Shown here: in pieces, positions 11,815-24,662 of the stretch
Layout: each line of letters starts with the position of its first letter
How positions within the stretch are numbered: the first letter of the stretch is position 1
From: Pontederia crassipes
Lineage: Eukaryota; Streptophyta; Magnoliopsida; Commelinales; Pontederiaceae
Direction: 5' to 3'
DNA: 64,000 nucleotides
NCBI GenBank assembly: GCA_030549335.1
Contig: CM060187.1
Span: 55,138,203 to 55,202,202, forward strand
The notes under the pieces: generated by a model
What the model was told of the DNA's origin: nothing
Seen by the model: only the letters and a program-made list of their open reading frames with translations
Database searches by the model: none
Made by a program: the position numbers and the translations under genes

Positions 11815-14160
11815 CATTAGAATTACATGCATTACTATGGCAAAAGATACTACCACAGATATTCCCCAATAAAAAGATAATTCTTTATGCTAACACTCTC
11901 GTAGACCAACAAAATGTTAACTCTTTGCTCAGACCCACCTTATAGGAAACAAGAAACTTTCCTTGTTCTCCACTATTATCAGAAGCAAATTTTAAGGAAA
12001 AACAAAGGAATGCATTCAGATAAATTCATAAGCATCATATCACAAATATGAGCTCAAATGTTACCTTTGGGCACAGTGCGAGATAGTGACGAATGCATTT
12101 GGAAGTGGCAGCATTTGGCGGTGCCCGACGATTGGAGACAATGACCAGAGAGGCTTGGCGGGATCGTGGTTGCGACTACACACGCTCGACTACGAGGTCA
12201 CTTCGTCGACTGACGGATGAAGCAACACTTCGAGGAGATAGCGCTCGACTACAAGCATCATTCGAGACACGTGGACAAAGGCAGCGATCGTCGACGAAGA
12301 GAGACGAAGAGAAAAGGGAATGTTGAAAGGTGAAGGGAACAGAAGGAACGTCTCCTAAGACTTTTGAATGAAAGTGCTCACAAATTTTTAATGTTTTGAA
12401 TATCATATGAATCGGACCATATTGAGACCCTGCTTGATTTATTTCTACTCAAGAAATAAGATAGAAGGGTTTCCTACAATATTTCAATGATGTTTTAAGT
12501 GCTCACTCTCTCCTTTTTCTCATTATTTATTAGATTTAATGGGTCTTAGGGCACGTTCCTTCCGTTCCCTCCACCTCTCACGATCGCTTCTCTCGTTGCC
12601 TTCGTCCTCGTGTCCCAAAGGATGCTCATAGTTGAGTGCTATCTCCTCGAAGTGCTGCTTGATCCATCAGCCCGACGAAGTCACCTCGTGCGTAGCCGCG
12701 ACCATGATCCCGCCAAGTCCCTCTGTTCATTGCCTCCAATCGTCGGGCACCGCCAAACTGCCACTTCCAAATGCCTTCGCCACTATCTCCCACCGCGCCC
12801 AAAGGTAACCTTTGAGCTCCAGTGTGATATTTGTGATATGATGCTTCTGAATTTATCTGAATCCATTCCCTTTGTTTTTCTCTTAAAGTTTGTTTCTGAT
12901 AGCAGCGGAGAACAAGGAAAGTTTCTTGTTTCCTATAAGGTGGGTCTGAGCAAAGAGCCTAACTTTTTGTTGGTCTATGATAATAGTGGAAATAAAACAA
13001 GCGGGATCTCAATATGGCCCGGTTCATATCATGTTCAAAACATTAACAATATGTGAGCACTTTCGCTCAAAAGTCTTAGGGCACGTTCCTTTCGTTCCCT
13101 CCACCTCTCCATGATCCCTTCTCTCTTAGCCGACGATTGCTGCCTTCGTCCACGCGTCCCCAAGGATGCTCGTAGTAAGCGCTATCTCCTCGAAATGTTG
13201 CTCAATCCGTCAACCAGAAAAGTGACCTCGTAGTTGAGCGTGTGTAGCCGCTGCCATGATCCCGCCAAGCCCCTCTGGTCATTACCTCCAATCATAGGAC
13301 ACCACCAAACGCTGCCAATTTTGAATGCCTTCACCACTATTTCTCATTGTGCCCAAAGGTAACCTTTGAGCTCCATTGTGATATTTGTGATATGATGCTT
13401 CTGAATTTATCTGAATTCATTTCCTTTCCCTTTGTTTTTTTTCTCTTAAAGTTTGCTTCTGATGGTAGCGGAGAAGGAAAGTTTCTTGTTTCCTATAGGG
13501 TGGGTCTGAGCACAGGGTTAACTTTTTGTTGGTCTATGATAGTGGTGGAAATAAAACAAGCGAAGTCTTAATATGGTCCGGTCCATATCATATTCAAAAC
13601 ATTAAAAATCTATAAGCACTTTCGTTCAGAAGTCTTAGGGCACATTCCTTGCGTTCCCTCCGCCTCTCCACGATCCCTTCTCTCTTAGCCGACAATCGCT
13701 GCCTTCGTCCATGTGTCCATAGTAAGCGTATCTCCTCGAAGTGTTGCTCGATTCGTCAACTGACAAAGTGACCTCGTAGTTGAGCATTTGTATCCGTATC
13801 CACGATCCTGTCAAGCCCCTCTGGTCATTGCCTCCAATCGCCGGGCACCACTTGCCACTTCTGAAAGCCTTCGTCACTATCTCTCACTGTGCCCAAAGGT
13901 AACCCTTGAGCTCTAGTGTGATATTTTTGATAAGATGCTTTTGAATTTATCTGAATTTGTTCCCTTTGTTTTTTTTCTTAAAGTTTGCTTTTGATGGTAG
14001 CGGAGAACAAGGAAAGTTTCTTATTTTCTATAGGGTGGGTCTAAGCAAAGAGTTAACTTTTTGTTGGTCTATAAGAGTAATGTTAGCGTAAAGAATTTTC
14101 TTTTTGTTGGGCAATATCTATTGTGGTAGTATCTTTTGCTACAGTAATGCATGTAATTCT
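11815..14160. repeat. Array of ~0.54-kb units: one inverted copy, then three direct copies
   Basis: Direct units start at 12545, 13075 and 13634, each opening with CTTAGGGCACRTTCC and running about 530-560 bp. The left arm (about 12440 down to 11815) is the reverse complement of the same unit. The spacer 12441-12544 is unique. The left arm and the last direct unit share a further ~85 bp (GTAAAGAAT..., TGCATGTAATTCTA), so the outermost ends form an inverted pair. Each unit has a GC-rich half and an AT-richer half with KVTFELQCDICDMMLLNLSE-like translation. The protein is not recognised. This may be a foldback or Mutator-like element, or an inverted duplication followed by tandem growth. Confidence 0.85.
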
Positions 14161-17100
14161 AGCCTTGATAGCTCCCGAACCCCTTCCTCCAGAACCCCCC
14201 CCCCATCTCCACCCCTTCTCCCCAAAAAATCCCCCTCCATCTGTTCCCTTTCCCCCTCTCCTCCCCAAGCCTATTGCCTTGAATGACAAGCGTTGGTCGG
14301 ATATTGTTAAGATCTGATGCCCTGCTACTATATGGCTTCCCCAAATCTAAAAATGACTTCTCGCCATCCAAGCGGCCTCATATGATGAAGTGATTATCAC
14401 CCACGATAAAATAGCCCAACGCTCCAAAGATCAAGCTCTATCTAATGAGGCGCTCATGGGTATCACGATGCCTGCGTCTTCTCTTAGAGTTCTCCATACT
14501 TTAAGGGCTCTCTTCTTTACTGCAAATTTTCGATATCGAAAACCATTACTTCCTTTTCTGCTTCAGTAATATGGAAGATCGCCTAAAGGTTTTAACTCTT
14601 AGCCCTTGGAATTTTAATAATAATCTATTACATGTCTCACAGGCCAAAGCTTTTTTTTTTTGTCTATATGATGAATGCATCTCGACCTCGCCAGTTTGGA
14701 TCCAATTACCTGGACTATCCTATGAGCTTAGCGGAGCTAATACCATTCTTCGTATTGCCACAATCTTTGGTCAGTCGCTCAAGGTTGATGGTTTCATGGT
14801 TTCCGGGGGAAAGCTTTGGTATGCAAGGGTTTGCGTAGAGTCAGATATGGCGATTAGTGAAACAAGGTACCTGAATCCGGTTGCCAGACGGGTCTCACTT
14901 CTTCTAATGAGTAACTTATGAAAATTTACATCAGTTCTATTTAAACTACGGGCAGACTCTTGTTTAGATCATCTTTGCTCCGAGGGTCTCCAGTCAACGG
15001 GCAAGGATGGTCTGCTCCTATACGGAACATGGATGCATTCCTTCCCCTCACATCGCTGGAATACTGGCACGACGATCGTGAACCCACGTGGAGAGGAGTA
15101 AGCTATTCGTTTCGTAGGAGCTGACAACTGGCCCAGTCCCCTGAACTGGGTTCAAATCATTTCTTGCCCTAGCTGATATCACGGTGGATCATGTTGGGGC
15201 ACCTGATCCTGATCGTCCACCACATCTAACTACTACTTTTGCTCCGTACGCTCCTCGGGATGCCATGCATGCCGGTTCCAAGGTGCCTCTCCATTGTTTA
15301 CTACGGGTGGGCATTAAGAGATCTCTCCACTCTTCGGCAACGAAGAATTTTCTTCCACAGCAATCTCCCTCTCCCCTGTGGTGCCAAACATTTCATAGGC
15401 AAAACAACATGGCAATCTTGTCTTGCGGGTCCTTCTTCGATTCTAGTCCCCAACAGGCCAATCAGTGAGTCCTCCCTCGGAGAAGGACTCTAAAGAATAG
15501 ATGGATGAGATCATTATGGAGACATCTCCAGAACCTAGGCGCAATCGAAAGGCCATGATAAGATTCTCTCCTCCCCCCAATCTTTCCTCTAAAAGCAAGG
15601 ATGGCCGCAAGAAAAAAAGGTAAGTTACAAGCTTAGAATTCAAAGCCTCATCCACCTTTGTCTTCTGTGTTGCAGGGCAAGGACCCTGCCACTTCTCACA
15701 ATGAATAATGATCAAGGCCCTCGTCTGGAACTGTCGAGGTGCACATAGGAGCAAGGCACTGATCGCTTGCGAAATATGTTGTCCGTTCATAAATCGGACA
15801 TAGTTGTTTTGCTAGAAATCCATACGACATGTAATCTCTCCGAATTCATTATTAAAAAATTAGAGAATTCTTGGATTGGATGCTTTCAGGATAGTGTGGG
15901 TGCGTCTGGAGGTATTCTCATTACCTAAAAAAATGCAACAAAGGTCTTCAGGGTTAACTCTTCTTCCCAACATCTCCATGTTGTAGTATCTCTTAACAAG
16001 TTTTCGTTTTTGTTAACTGCTATTTATGCTAGTAATATTCCTATGCACTGCAACTCCTTATGGCAGGATTTAGGACACCTTAATTTTGATGACAGTCCTT
16101 GGTTAATCATAGGTGATATGAATACTATCTCCTCCCCTGAGGATAAACGTGGAGGGATCCCTTTCAAATTTAACATGTCTGTTAGAGTTTTCAAAAATTT
16201 CATACATAAACAAGGTCTTTTCGATATACCTCTCACTGGATCAAAATTTACATGGTGTAATAATAAATCTGCAAATGCCAGAATACATTATCGTCTAGAT
16301 AAAGCTCTTATAAATCATCACTAGCTATCTAAGTTTCCAAACCTAACTTTAAGGTTTCTCCCTAGAGGAACCTCGATCATTCCCCCATACTATTATTTAC
16401 AACGCTCCACTTGAGTTCAATCCTCTCCGGATAAAATTAAGTTACTTACAACTAAATGGAACAAATCTGATTTAGGTAAACTTGAGAATAGAGCTTTAAG
16501 CAGGAGATTTCTCTCGTAGAGCTCAAGGATAAAAGACATGTCCTCTCTGAGCAGAAAATAAGAAACCTAAGAGCTAAATACAACCAACTGGCTGCTTATC
16601 TTAGGCAGATAAGCTTAAGTGGTGGTCAAAGTCTAGAGTCAATTGGATAAGGAGGGTGACGAAAACACTCGCTTCTTTCATCTTAGTACCATTATTAGGA
16701 ACAAAGAAATCAAATTGATTCCATCCAAGATGAAAACAATATCATACACACAAAGGAGGAAAATATTCAAGAGGCTTTTGTTCAACACTATTCAAACTTA
16801 TGGATCCTGATTCTCATCCCTTCCCCTCTATCTCCAATTGGCCTCCTCTCCCACAATTGGATAGCTCTTGGTCCAATTCTCTAACCTCTCTGATTTTGAC
16901 AAATGAAATTAGGCAAAATTTTCTTAATATGGCTCTTAGAAAGCCCCAAGACCTGACGGATTCACCGGTGAGTTCTTTCGTAACTACTGAGATATTATTA
17001 GCCCTTATATTTCTCAAGAAAACTTAAACTTCTTCCTTTGCAACCAATTGTCGTCGGGAGCTAATAAAACTTCAATTACATTTATCCCAAAGAAGTCTAA

Positions 17101-19585
17101 TCCCATATGAGTAAAATATTATAGACCCATTTCCCTATGCAATATTATATATCGTGCCATTGCAAAAATTTTGGCCAATAGATTGATCATATTTGGTTGA
17201 TAAGTTTCAAGCTGCTTTTATTAAAGATAGATCTATTCAAGATAACCTCTTTTTAGCTCAGGAAATCTCTCACTCTATTACTAAAGGAAGGAAGAAGTTC
17301 CTTCTCTCAAAGTTAACATTGAGAAAGCATTTGATAGGGTGTTATGGCATGCAATTGAAAAGGTACTCACATGAATTTACCCCTATATTTATTAATTGGA
17401 TAATGACTTGCATCAAATCCCCTTAATTTACTTGCTGCATCAATGGTTCCTTTACCAAGTTCTTCTATAGTCATAAGGAGATCAAACATGATGACCCTTT
17501 GTCCCCTTATATCTTCATCTTAGTGTCTCAGATTTTTTCTTCTCTCATAAATCAACAAATCATTCTTCGCAACATTACACCTTTTAGGATTGAATCTACT
17601 ACCCAAAGCCATCCCCTATATGATGATGACCTATTAGTTTGTATTGCAGCCACGTACTTCTGCAAAATGCAAAAATTTACTAAAAGTATTCGAACACTAC
17701 AAAATCCTGAGAAGCCAAAAAATGAATATCAACAAATCTATCATATACTTCCCTCCAAAGTTTAATGTGAGAAGGAAAGCTAACATTAAACATATCCTAA
17801 GAATCCCCTATGATTCCTATCCTTTCATGTATCTTGACATTCCAATTTCCTATAAGAGGCTTACTAAGTGTTCCATGCATCACATCACATCCAAACTCCA
17901 TGATAGGCTAGCGAGTTGGAAAATGAAAACATTAAATCACGTGGAAAAATTTGTCCTAGTCAAGACTACTCTGAATTACATCCCCAATTACTCCATAGGG
18001 TCTATTCGTGTTCCCTCTAGTTTCATCAGCTTGCTGGAAAAATTTTCAGAGATTTTCTTTGGTCCTCCTCAGGTGAGAAGAAGGGTATTCATTTTATTAA
18101 TTGGCACACTGTTCAAATGTAGAAAAGGAATAGGGAACTGAGAATCAGGAAATTGCATAACATGCAACATGCTTTGCTGGCAAAAAGGCTCATTTCTATC
18201 CTCTCAGTCTTACTCCTTATCAATTAATCTAGCCATTAGTAAGTATGGTTTTCCGCACCCTTGGCAGACAACCCCCTCCCTCTGTACTAAACCCGCTTAG
18301 TCTTGGCAACTCCTGATACATGCTTTCAATTCTATTAGGCTTGGTCTTCGGAAACAAATTGGTAATGGGGTAGGCACTCATGCTTATAATGATCCTTAGT
18401 TATTTAATATGCCTTTCTGTTTTATGCCCACTTATATAAATGTGTTTTCTCTTGTATTTTCTCTGACGGTTTCTGATTTCATTGTCAACTCTAATTGGGA
18501 TATTGGTTTGATTGAGCAATGCTTTGCCCCGTGCATAATTGATAAGATTCTTTCAATTAAGTTGCTTGCTTTTCCCTATCAATGGATTTGGGAACAAAAA
18601 ATTTTTGGTATTCCCACTGCTAAATCTATTTATAACTTCACTAGCATGCCCCTAGTGCCCGCCATGTGTTGGATGGTCTAGTTGGAACATAATTTAGAGA
18701 TTCCCCCTAAAGTGCAAATCCTTTTGTGAAAAATAGCTCATAATCATCTCCCGACAAACCACATGCTGTCAAATTTTAACCCTGCTTTTACCTCTCTTTG
18801 CTCATATATTTTTTGAATGCCTGTTCTCCTTGCACCTCTGGTACCTATTTAGAATTGAAACAAATTTTACCTTCAGCTATTTCAATTTTTGGTCTGTTGG
18901 TGATTGGATCTATGAGGGAAACTCCTCTCCTCATCCAAGTATTTGTGCTTTTTTTCATAATTTTTTTGCCTTAGCTTTACGGAGAATCTAGCATTGTAGA
19001 AATGATGCTCAATTTAATTTCATTACGACAACCGCTATAGTGTCTGTCTATCATGAGCTGAATCCAAATATGTCTGGGAGCTCCCACCTTCGCCCTAGTT
19101 CAAACTTAATATGAATATCTCCTTTGTGGGGAGGGAGGGGGGGGGGGTGTGATCTGCTAACACTAAATTTGTTTGTGCAAGGACTTTACATGAGAAATTT
19201 GATTCGGTGCTGGAAGCTGAATGCTGGGCTATTCTACAAAGGTTTAAACACTATTGTCGCATGGATCTTCCTAACGTCATTTAGGAGACGGACTCGAAGG
19301 CTGTTGTGGACATCATCAACGTGAAACATCCAATACCCTGGCGACTTCATAGCATTATGAGTGATATCAGATTCATTTCTCAATCTTTTTCCAACTTTCG
19401 ATGTAACCACATTAGTCGCGGTGCTAACTTAGAGATGGATCAATTAGCGTTTTTTGATAGTTGGTCAGTTGATGATCTATTTTTGGAGGATCTTCCCCCT
19501 CAGGAAATCCCCATACTATTGTATTCGGACAATGTTAACATCATCCCTTAATCCAATATTTTTTTCGTTTTAAAAAAAAACTTTG
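14161..19585 (+). mobile_element. Near full-length L1-type LINE with RNase H, decayed
   Basis: ORF1 remnants: a proline-rich N-terminal segment, ALNDKRWSDIV, then a DUF4283-like block (WIQLPGLSYELSGANTILRIA, KLWYARVCVESD; 14690-14850). ORF2 remnants in order: endonuclease from about 15700 (ALVWNCRGA, WLIIGDMNTI, SKFTWCNN), RT (FQAAFIKDRSIQDNLFLAQE at about 17205; a YDDD active-site relic at about 17620; later SYKRLTKCSMHHITSKLHDRL), a zf-RVT-like segment, and an RNase H block near 19200-19470 (AECWAILQRF, then the IIN...DIRFISQ and NFRCNHISRGAN strings). The Lys/Arg-rich termini and an A-run near 19570-19580 mark the 3' end. Many stops and frame changes: inactive. No clear target duplication was found. 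Confidence 0.85.
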
Positions 19586-20115
19586 TTCGTGTCGTAGGGT
19601 TTTATCGAATGCAGCGGTGACGAAGATGAGGGTGCAAGATTTCATAGATCCAATGTGAGGTTGACGATCAACAACATAGAGTGGGGAATCGAACTTGCGA
19701 GATTGACAGTGAGCATCATCGGCCTAAGACACAAAATGCAAAGCACCAAAAAAAGGGAGTCAATGTTGGAGCATCGTCTAGGTCACAAGCGTCGAGGGTG
19801 AGCGAGGGCACGAGGGTCAGTGGCGTCAAGGGTCAATGACGACGAGGGCGATGAGAATCGATGAGAGGATTGACAATGACAAGGATCGGCGGAAGCGTCG
19901 CTAGCTAGCAGGTGAGGCACAATAAAGGCGAGTGCGCAAGTGTCGGTGGTGGCAAAGTGAGAGTCAACAATGGTGAGTATTGGCGTTGACTGAGGATTGG
20001 TGCAAGTGTAGGTGGTGAGGGCAAGGCACGACATCAACGAGTGTGCGAGTGTGAAGATCTAGGGCGCGAGTCAAGGTGTGAACGTCTAGGGCAAAGGTGT
20101 TGGAATCAAGGGAGA
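19586..20115. other. GC-richer unassigned repeat, CACTA target
   Basis: Contains many GAGGG, GTCGA and GGTGAGG words and no recognisable protein. The same sequence style resumes after 24177 for about 60 bp, so the CACTA element appears to have inserted into this unit. Confidence 0.4.
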
Positions 20116-21599
20116 CACTACAAGAAAATTGCCTTTTACTGACGGTCTAAACCGTCGGTAAAATGGTCAGATCCGTCGGAAATCACGATTTTCGATGATT
20201 CTTTCGATGGACAGTGTCCATGCGAAAAAGGGGCGTCGCAAACAATTTGTGACGGTTTATTCCGAACCGTCAGTATTACAGACGGTCTAGCTGGCAGGCG
20301 CGGCAGTCGAACGTTGCGTATCGACGGCACGAACCATCGATAATATCGACGATTAGGACCGCCGATATATATTGACGACACGAACCGTCGATAGTATCGA
20401 CGGTTCGTGCCGTCGATAGTATCGACGGTTCGTGCCGTCGATATCTATCGGCGGCTTGAACCGTGGATACTATCGACGGTTTTAACCGTCGATATATATC
20501 GGCAGTTTTAACTGTCGACAGTATCGACGGTTCAAACTGTCGACAATCTTGTATCGACAGTTTTACTCATCGGCTATGACCGTCGATAATGCTGTACCGA
20601 CGGATATAACCATCGGTAAGTATCGAAAAAATCCGTTGAAGATTACAATATTTCAGCTGTTTCTGACGGTCAGGACCGTCGAAAACATAAAAAAATATTA
20701 AAAAATGGTTAATTTTAAATGTACGAACAGATAATACAACACATTTGATTCACAGACAATAGATTTCACTGATTCACAGATAATAGATTCATAGATAATT
20801 CAATTATATCACATCACAAATAATTTAATTACTACACTTAATTCACATAATCCAAACATGAAACAAATTGAACATCACATAATCGAAACATCTGCTAAAA
20901 ATTTGGCATAACGTCTTGGTCACGATGAATAGCTGAAGTTTAATTCGCATAACGTCTTGGTCGCAAAACATCACTGCACAAAATTGAAATAGAGTAACAT
21001 CACTGCAGAAAGTAAAATGCAAAAAAAAAAAAATGCATGAATTCGGATTTGAAATCTATTGAAGAGTAAAATCTAAAGTGCGCACTAATTTGAATCTAAA
21101 ATATAAAAACATAATTTGAATCTAACATCAACATAATTTGATAAATTTAATAGAAGATGCGTAAACTAACAAGCTAACGCCGAATCTCAAAATTGAAGCA
21201 AAATCGAATCTTGCATCCAAAATAATAGATAGAGGCATATGAGTTTTAATCATCATTACCATTTAAATCCAAAATGCCAAAGTTATCATTAAAATAAGGT
21301 TGCTAAGTTTTTTTCCTATGATTTCATGCGGTGATCAGGAAGTGTGTTGAACTTCATGGCCAATCAGGAAAAAATAGGAAACATAAACTGCAAGTATATT
21401 TATTTATACTGAGTACTGACATTTACATGATCCAGCCGTCTGCACTCCATTTCCGGTGAAAACTTTGAAAGTCTACATATCTAACTGAAAGGGATGAAGA
21501 GTAAAATCTAAGTTAGTACCCATGTTGATGTCAAAGTGCATATGAATCTAATGAGTATAATGAATCTACAGATTAAAGCAAATTTCAAAAATAATTATG

Positions 21600-22200
21600 T
21601 ATAATGAATCTACCTCGGCGTCGTCGTCGTTCAATTTGCCACGTATGAAGGCACGCATCATTTTCTTCATTTCAAGCCTGTTACGACGTTCACGTTCTTC
21701 GAATTCCTTTCTGACCTCTTCCCTAATCTTGATGGTCACCTGATCCACAATTTCTTGCATACCAGAAGGAGATGAACCTGAAGTAGTTCGTCGACCATAT
21801 TCAATATCTGTGTCACTCACAGAAGATCCGAGGCCGTAAATGCGACCCTTCTTCACGCCGACGTGGTCCGTCCAAAGTTGTCTTGGGGTCAACGGTGTGG
21901 TCCCCTCCTGCGTGGCTTGCGTAATATGATCAACTTCTTTTGTTTTATAAGACTCCTGAAATATAAAGAAAATACAAAGAAGCGGCAAAAATAATTAACT
22001 ACAAACGACGACTAGGTGATCGACTTCAAAATTTTGTTAATTAACTATTAACTTGCAATTTAGAAAAAAATAAAGGCACAAAAATTTACATACATATGTC
22101 TCCCGGGCATAATCCGAAACCCACTCTTTGTTCTTCTTCTGATGAGTTCGGAGAAATATTTCGTTCTAAGTAGGTGGTCTACCCGTCTCTTTCTCCTGCA
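21600..22200 (-). pseudogene. En/Spm transposase-associated (Ptta-type) coding remnant
   Basis: Two minus-strand exon-like blocks lie in the CACTA element. The upstream block (about 22195-22095) reads EKETGRPPT, stop, NEIFLRTHQKKNKEWVSDYARETY. The downstream block (about 21960-21615) reads SYKTKEVDHITQATQEG, LTPRQLWTDHVGVKKGRIYGLGSSVSD, then a charged helical tail with EEVRKEFEERERRNRLEMKKMM. The GRPP, THTKK-like and GRIYGLG strings are typical of plant En/Spm-encoded TNPA/Ptta proteins. The stop codon and missing N-terminal part make it a pseudogene. Confidence 0.75.
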
Positions 22201-23027
22201 ATGAGATAATATTTTAAAATTTGTAACTTAAAATATAATATTCTCTCGACACTTACCATTTTCTTAAAGTATAATATTTCATCCTAAGTTTGGAGAAAAA
22301 CCTTATCATTTTCTTAGCAATCGTCCTCGTGGATACACATACAAGATTACAAATTTGAAGTCAAGGGTGCAGCATTAGGTGGACTCTGCAGGACAACAAA
22401 TCTATAACACTTAATTCTAAAAACTTTACTTTTATATACCATTATAAAAGTAATTTCTCCTATCTTTTCAATTCTCTCTCTTGGAATTGAGTTGAAGGCA
22501 TTACTGTAGTCACATAATTTTCAAATGACTTCATAAGTATCTACGTCTAGCTAGTATGAATTAATTAAAACTAGATTAACATTGTTGAAGTCGACCATAC
22601 TGAGTAAAGTCTTTAGATGTTTTTTTAAGATGTTAGACTCGGTCACTATATAAAAAAAACTATTAATTCGTAAGAAGAAAGTTGTGGCTCCCAGATGAGT
22701 TTCAATAAAAAAATATCACAAGATTGAATTTCATAAGGTTCGAAATTAATGGTTCCATAAAGAAGGAATAATTATCATCCCTTTTAAAATTAATTATTTC
22801 ATAAGTATCTACGTCTAGCTAGCTGAAATTAATTAGAGATTGAATATTACGACTCATGCATCATACCAAAGTGAACACCGAATAGAGATAATTCAATTAC
22901 ACAAGCACGCATTAATACATATTGCAATCAAGAGAATAAATTCATCAACAACAAGTCCCTTTTGGAGTTTGATGGATCCCAATTTAGACGTACTGAAATT
23001 TTTTTCTCCGGCCGCCGGGCGAAAGGT

Positions 23028-23380
23028 GGCCGGGTCTGGCCGCCGCGCACAGAGGGTGGCCGGATCTGGCCGCTGCGTGCGGAGGGCGGCCGGATATGGC
23101 CGCCGCGCGAAGGGAAGCCGGATCTGGCCACCGCGCGCAGAGGGCGGCCGGATCTGGCCGCCGCGCGAATTAAGGGCGCCCGGATCTGGCCGCCGCGCGC
23201 GGAGGGCGGCCGGATATGGCCGCCGCACGAATTAAGGGTGGCCGGATCTGGCCGTCGCGCGTGGAGGGCGGCCGGATCTGGCCACCGCTTGCGGAGGGCG
23301 GCCAGATCTGGCCACCGCGGGCAGAGGGCGGCCGGATATGACCGCCGCGGCCGGAGGTTGGCCAGATCTAGCCGTCGGAG
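23028..23380. repeat. 30-bp GC-rich minisatellite inside the CACTA element
   Basis: About 11-12 tandem copies of a ~30-bp unit built on GGCCGGATCTGGCCGCCGCG plus a GCGGAGGGC-type tail; two copies are 32 bp. The unit holds a near-palindrome, CGGCC-GGATCT-GGCCG. Because 30 is a multiple of three, long open frames appear on both strands (for example repeated RIWPPRAEGG). I treat these as an artefact of the repeat. Confidence 0.9.
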
Positions 23381-24177
23381 AGAGTAAGGAGGGCGGGGAT
23401 CGGAGCCTACCTGCGACGGACAAAATGCGACCTGGCGGCGGAACCTTCGGGCGGCGGCGAGGGATGGCAATGCGCGTCGACCGGACGAAATGCGGAGAGC
23501 GGTGTAGAAATGCGGCCAGTCGATGATATGCGAGAGCGAAAAGGGGAAAAGTGACAGTGGGGTCGGGTATTTATATAGGCATTTTGCGACGGTTGTAACC
23601 GTCGGAACATAGGTAAATATAATATAATATTAATTCCAATTTCGACGGCTCGAACCCGTTGGAAAATCCGTTGTAACTTTCGACGATTTCCTGAACCATC
23701 GAAACTTTCGACGGTTTCAACTGTCGATATATATAATATTTTAAATATCCCAACTGAACAGAGTTGGATAATTTAATTAATAAAAATCTCATAACATTTC
23801 GACGGCTTCGACCGCCGAAATATCGACGGTTGCGTAGAACGTCGCAAATATCGACAGTCAAAATCGTCGAAAATTAAAATAATAATACGCTACCAACGTT
23901 GAAATGTTTCAACGGCTAAGACTGCTGGAAGTTTCGACGGATAGGTAAACCGTCGAAATTTTTTACGGTCTCAGCCGTCGAAAAACTAATATTTTCGACG
24001 GAAGCTTTCGACGAATTCTGGACCGTCGAAAGTTTAGATGACGAGAACCGTCGAAAAGTATCCGACGAAAATTTTGACGATTTAATTGATCCACCGAAAA
24101 AAACCGTCGGTATTTCATACGGATATCGGACCATCGGAAATAAACCGTCGGAAATCCGGCTTTTTCTTGTAGTGAGA

Positions 24178-24662
24178 GGTCGCTGCAAGAGGCCCCCTAG
24201 TGTTGATCACATCCAATGGACGCCACGATAGGAAGGGGCGCCCACCTCGTTAAATCCTTATTTATTATATTATTTATAAAAAGTATGATGCCGATTGAAC
24301 TTTTGGTCATGACTTTTTAAGTATATTTCTACGTATTTATGTATAAATTAATGTTGAGGAGAAAAAAATGTTAACATAGAATCATGTATATATTTTTATT
24401 AGTAATTTATTAATCACTGCAAAAAGAATAATAAATCGAAATGAATTAAAAAAAAATGAATGATTGTTAGAAAAACATAGTGTTTGCTGAATATATATTA
24501 AGATGATCAAATCTGAAAACTAACAGAAATTGGCAGATAAGTAAAGTTCAATTATTAGGCACTTATTCATCAACTTCTCTTTTGCTTCCGAAAGGCCACA
24601 TTGCTCAATATACTCAATCGGAACCTTACAAAAGAAAAATAGAGACAGAAAGAGAGATCGAT
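24178..24662. other. AT-rich spacer, 3' flank of the zinc-finger gene
   Basis: No coding or RNA gene seen. The first ~60 bp continue the GC-richer CACTA target repeat; the rest is AT-rich. It probably contains the 3' UTR of the C2H2 gene. Confidence 0.5.

Larger units (their letters stand above)
20116..24174. mobile_element. CACTA (En/Spm) DNA transposon, 4,059 bp, non-autonomous
   Basis: The ends are CACTACAAGAAAA at left and TTTTTCTTGTAGTG at right, a 13-base inverted repeat (CACTACAAGAAAA). AGA flanks both sides (20113-20115 and 24175-24177), the 3-bp target duplication of this superfamily. Dense subterminal repeats occupy about 20135-20690 (mostly ATCGACGGT/ACCGTCGAT) and 23580-24165 (mostly TTTCGACGG/CCGTCGAAA). 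The middle keeps a short minus-strand coding remnant and a GC-rich minisatellite. No TNP2/transposase catalytic domain is present, so movement would need a helper element. Clean ends and target duplication suggest a fairly recent insertion. Confidence 0.95.

Noticed and set aside
22893-23470. Long open frames on both strands as repeat proteins
   Set aside because: They arise from a 30-bp GC-rich minisatellite whose unit length is a multiple of three.
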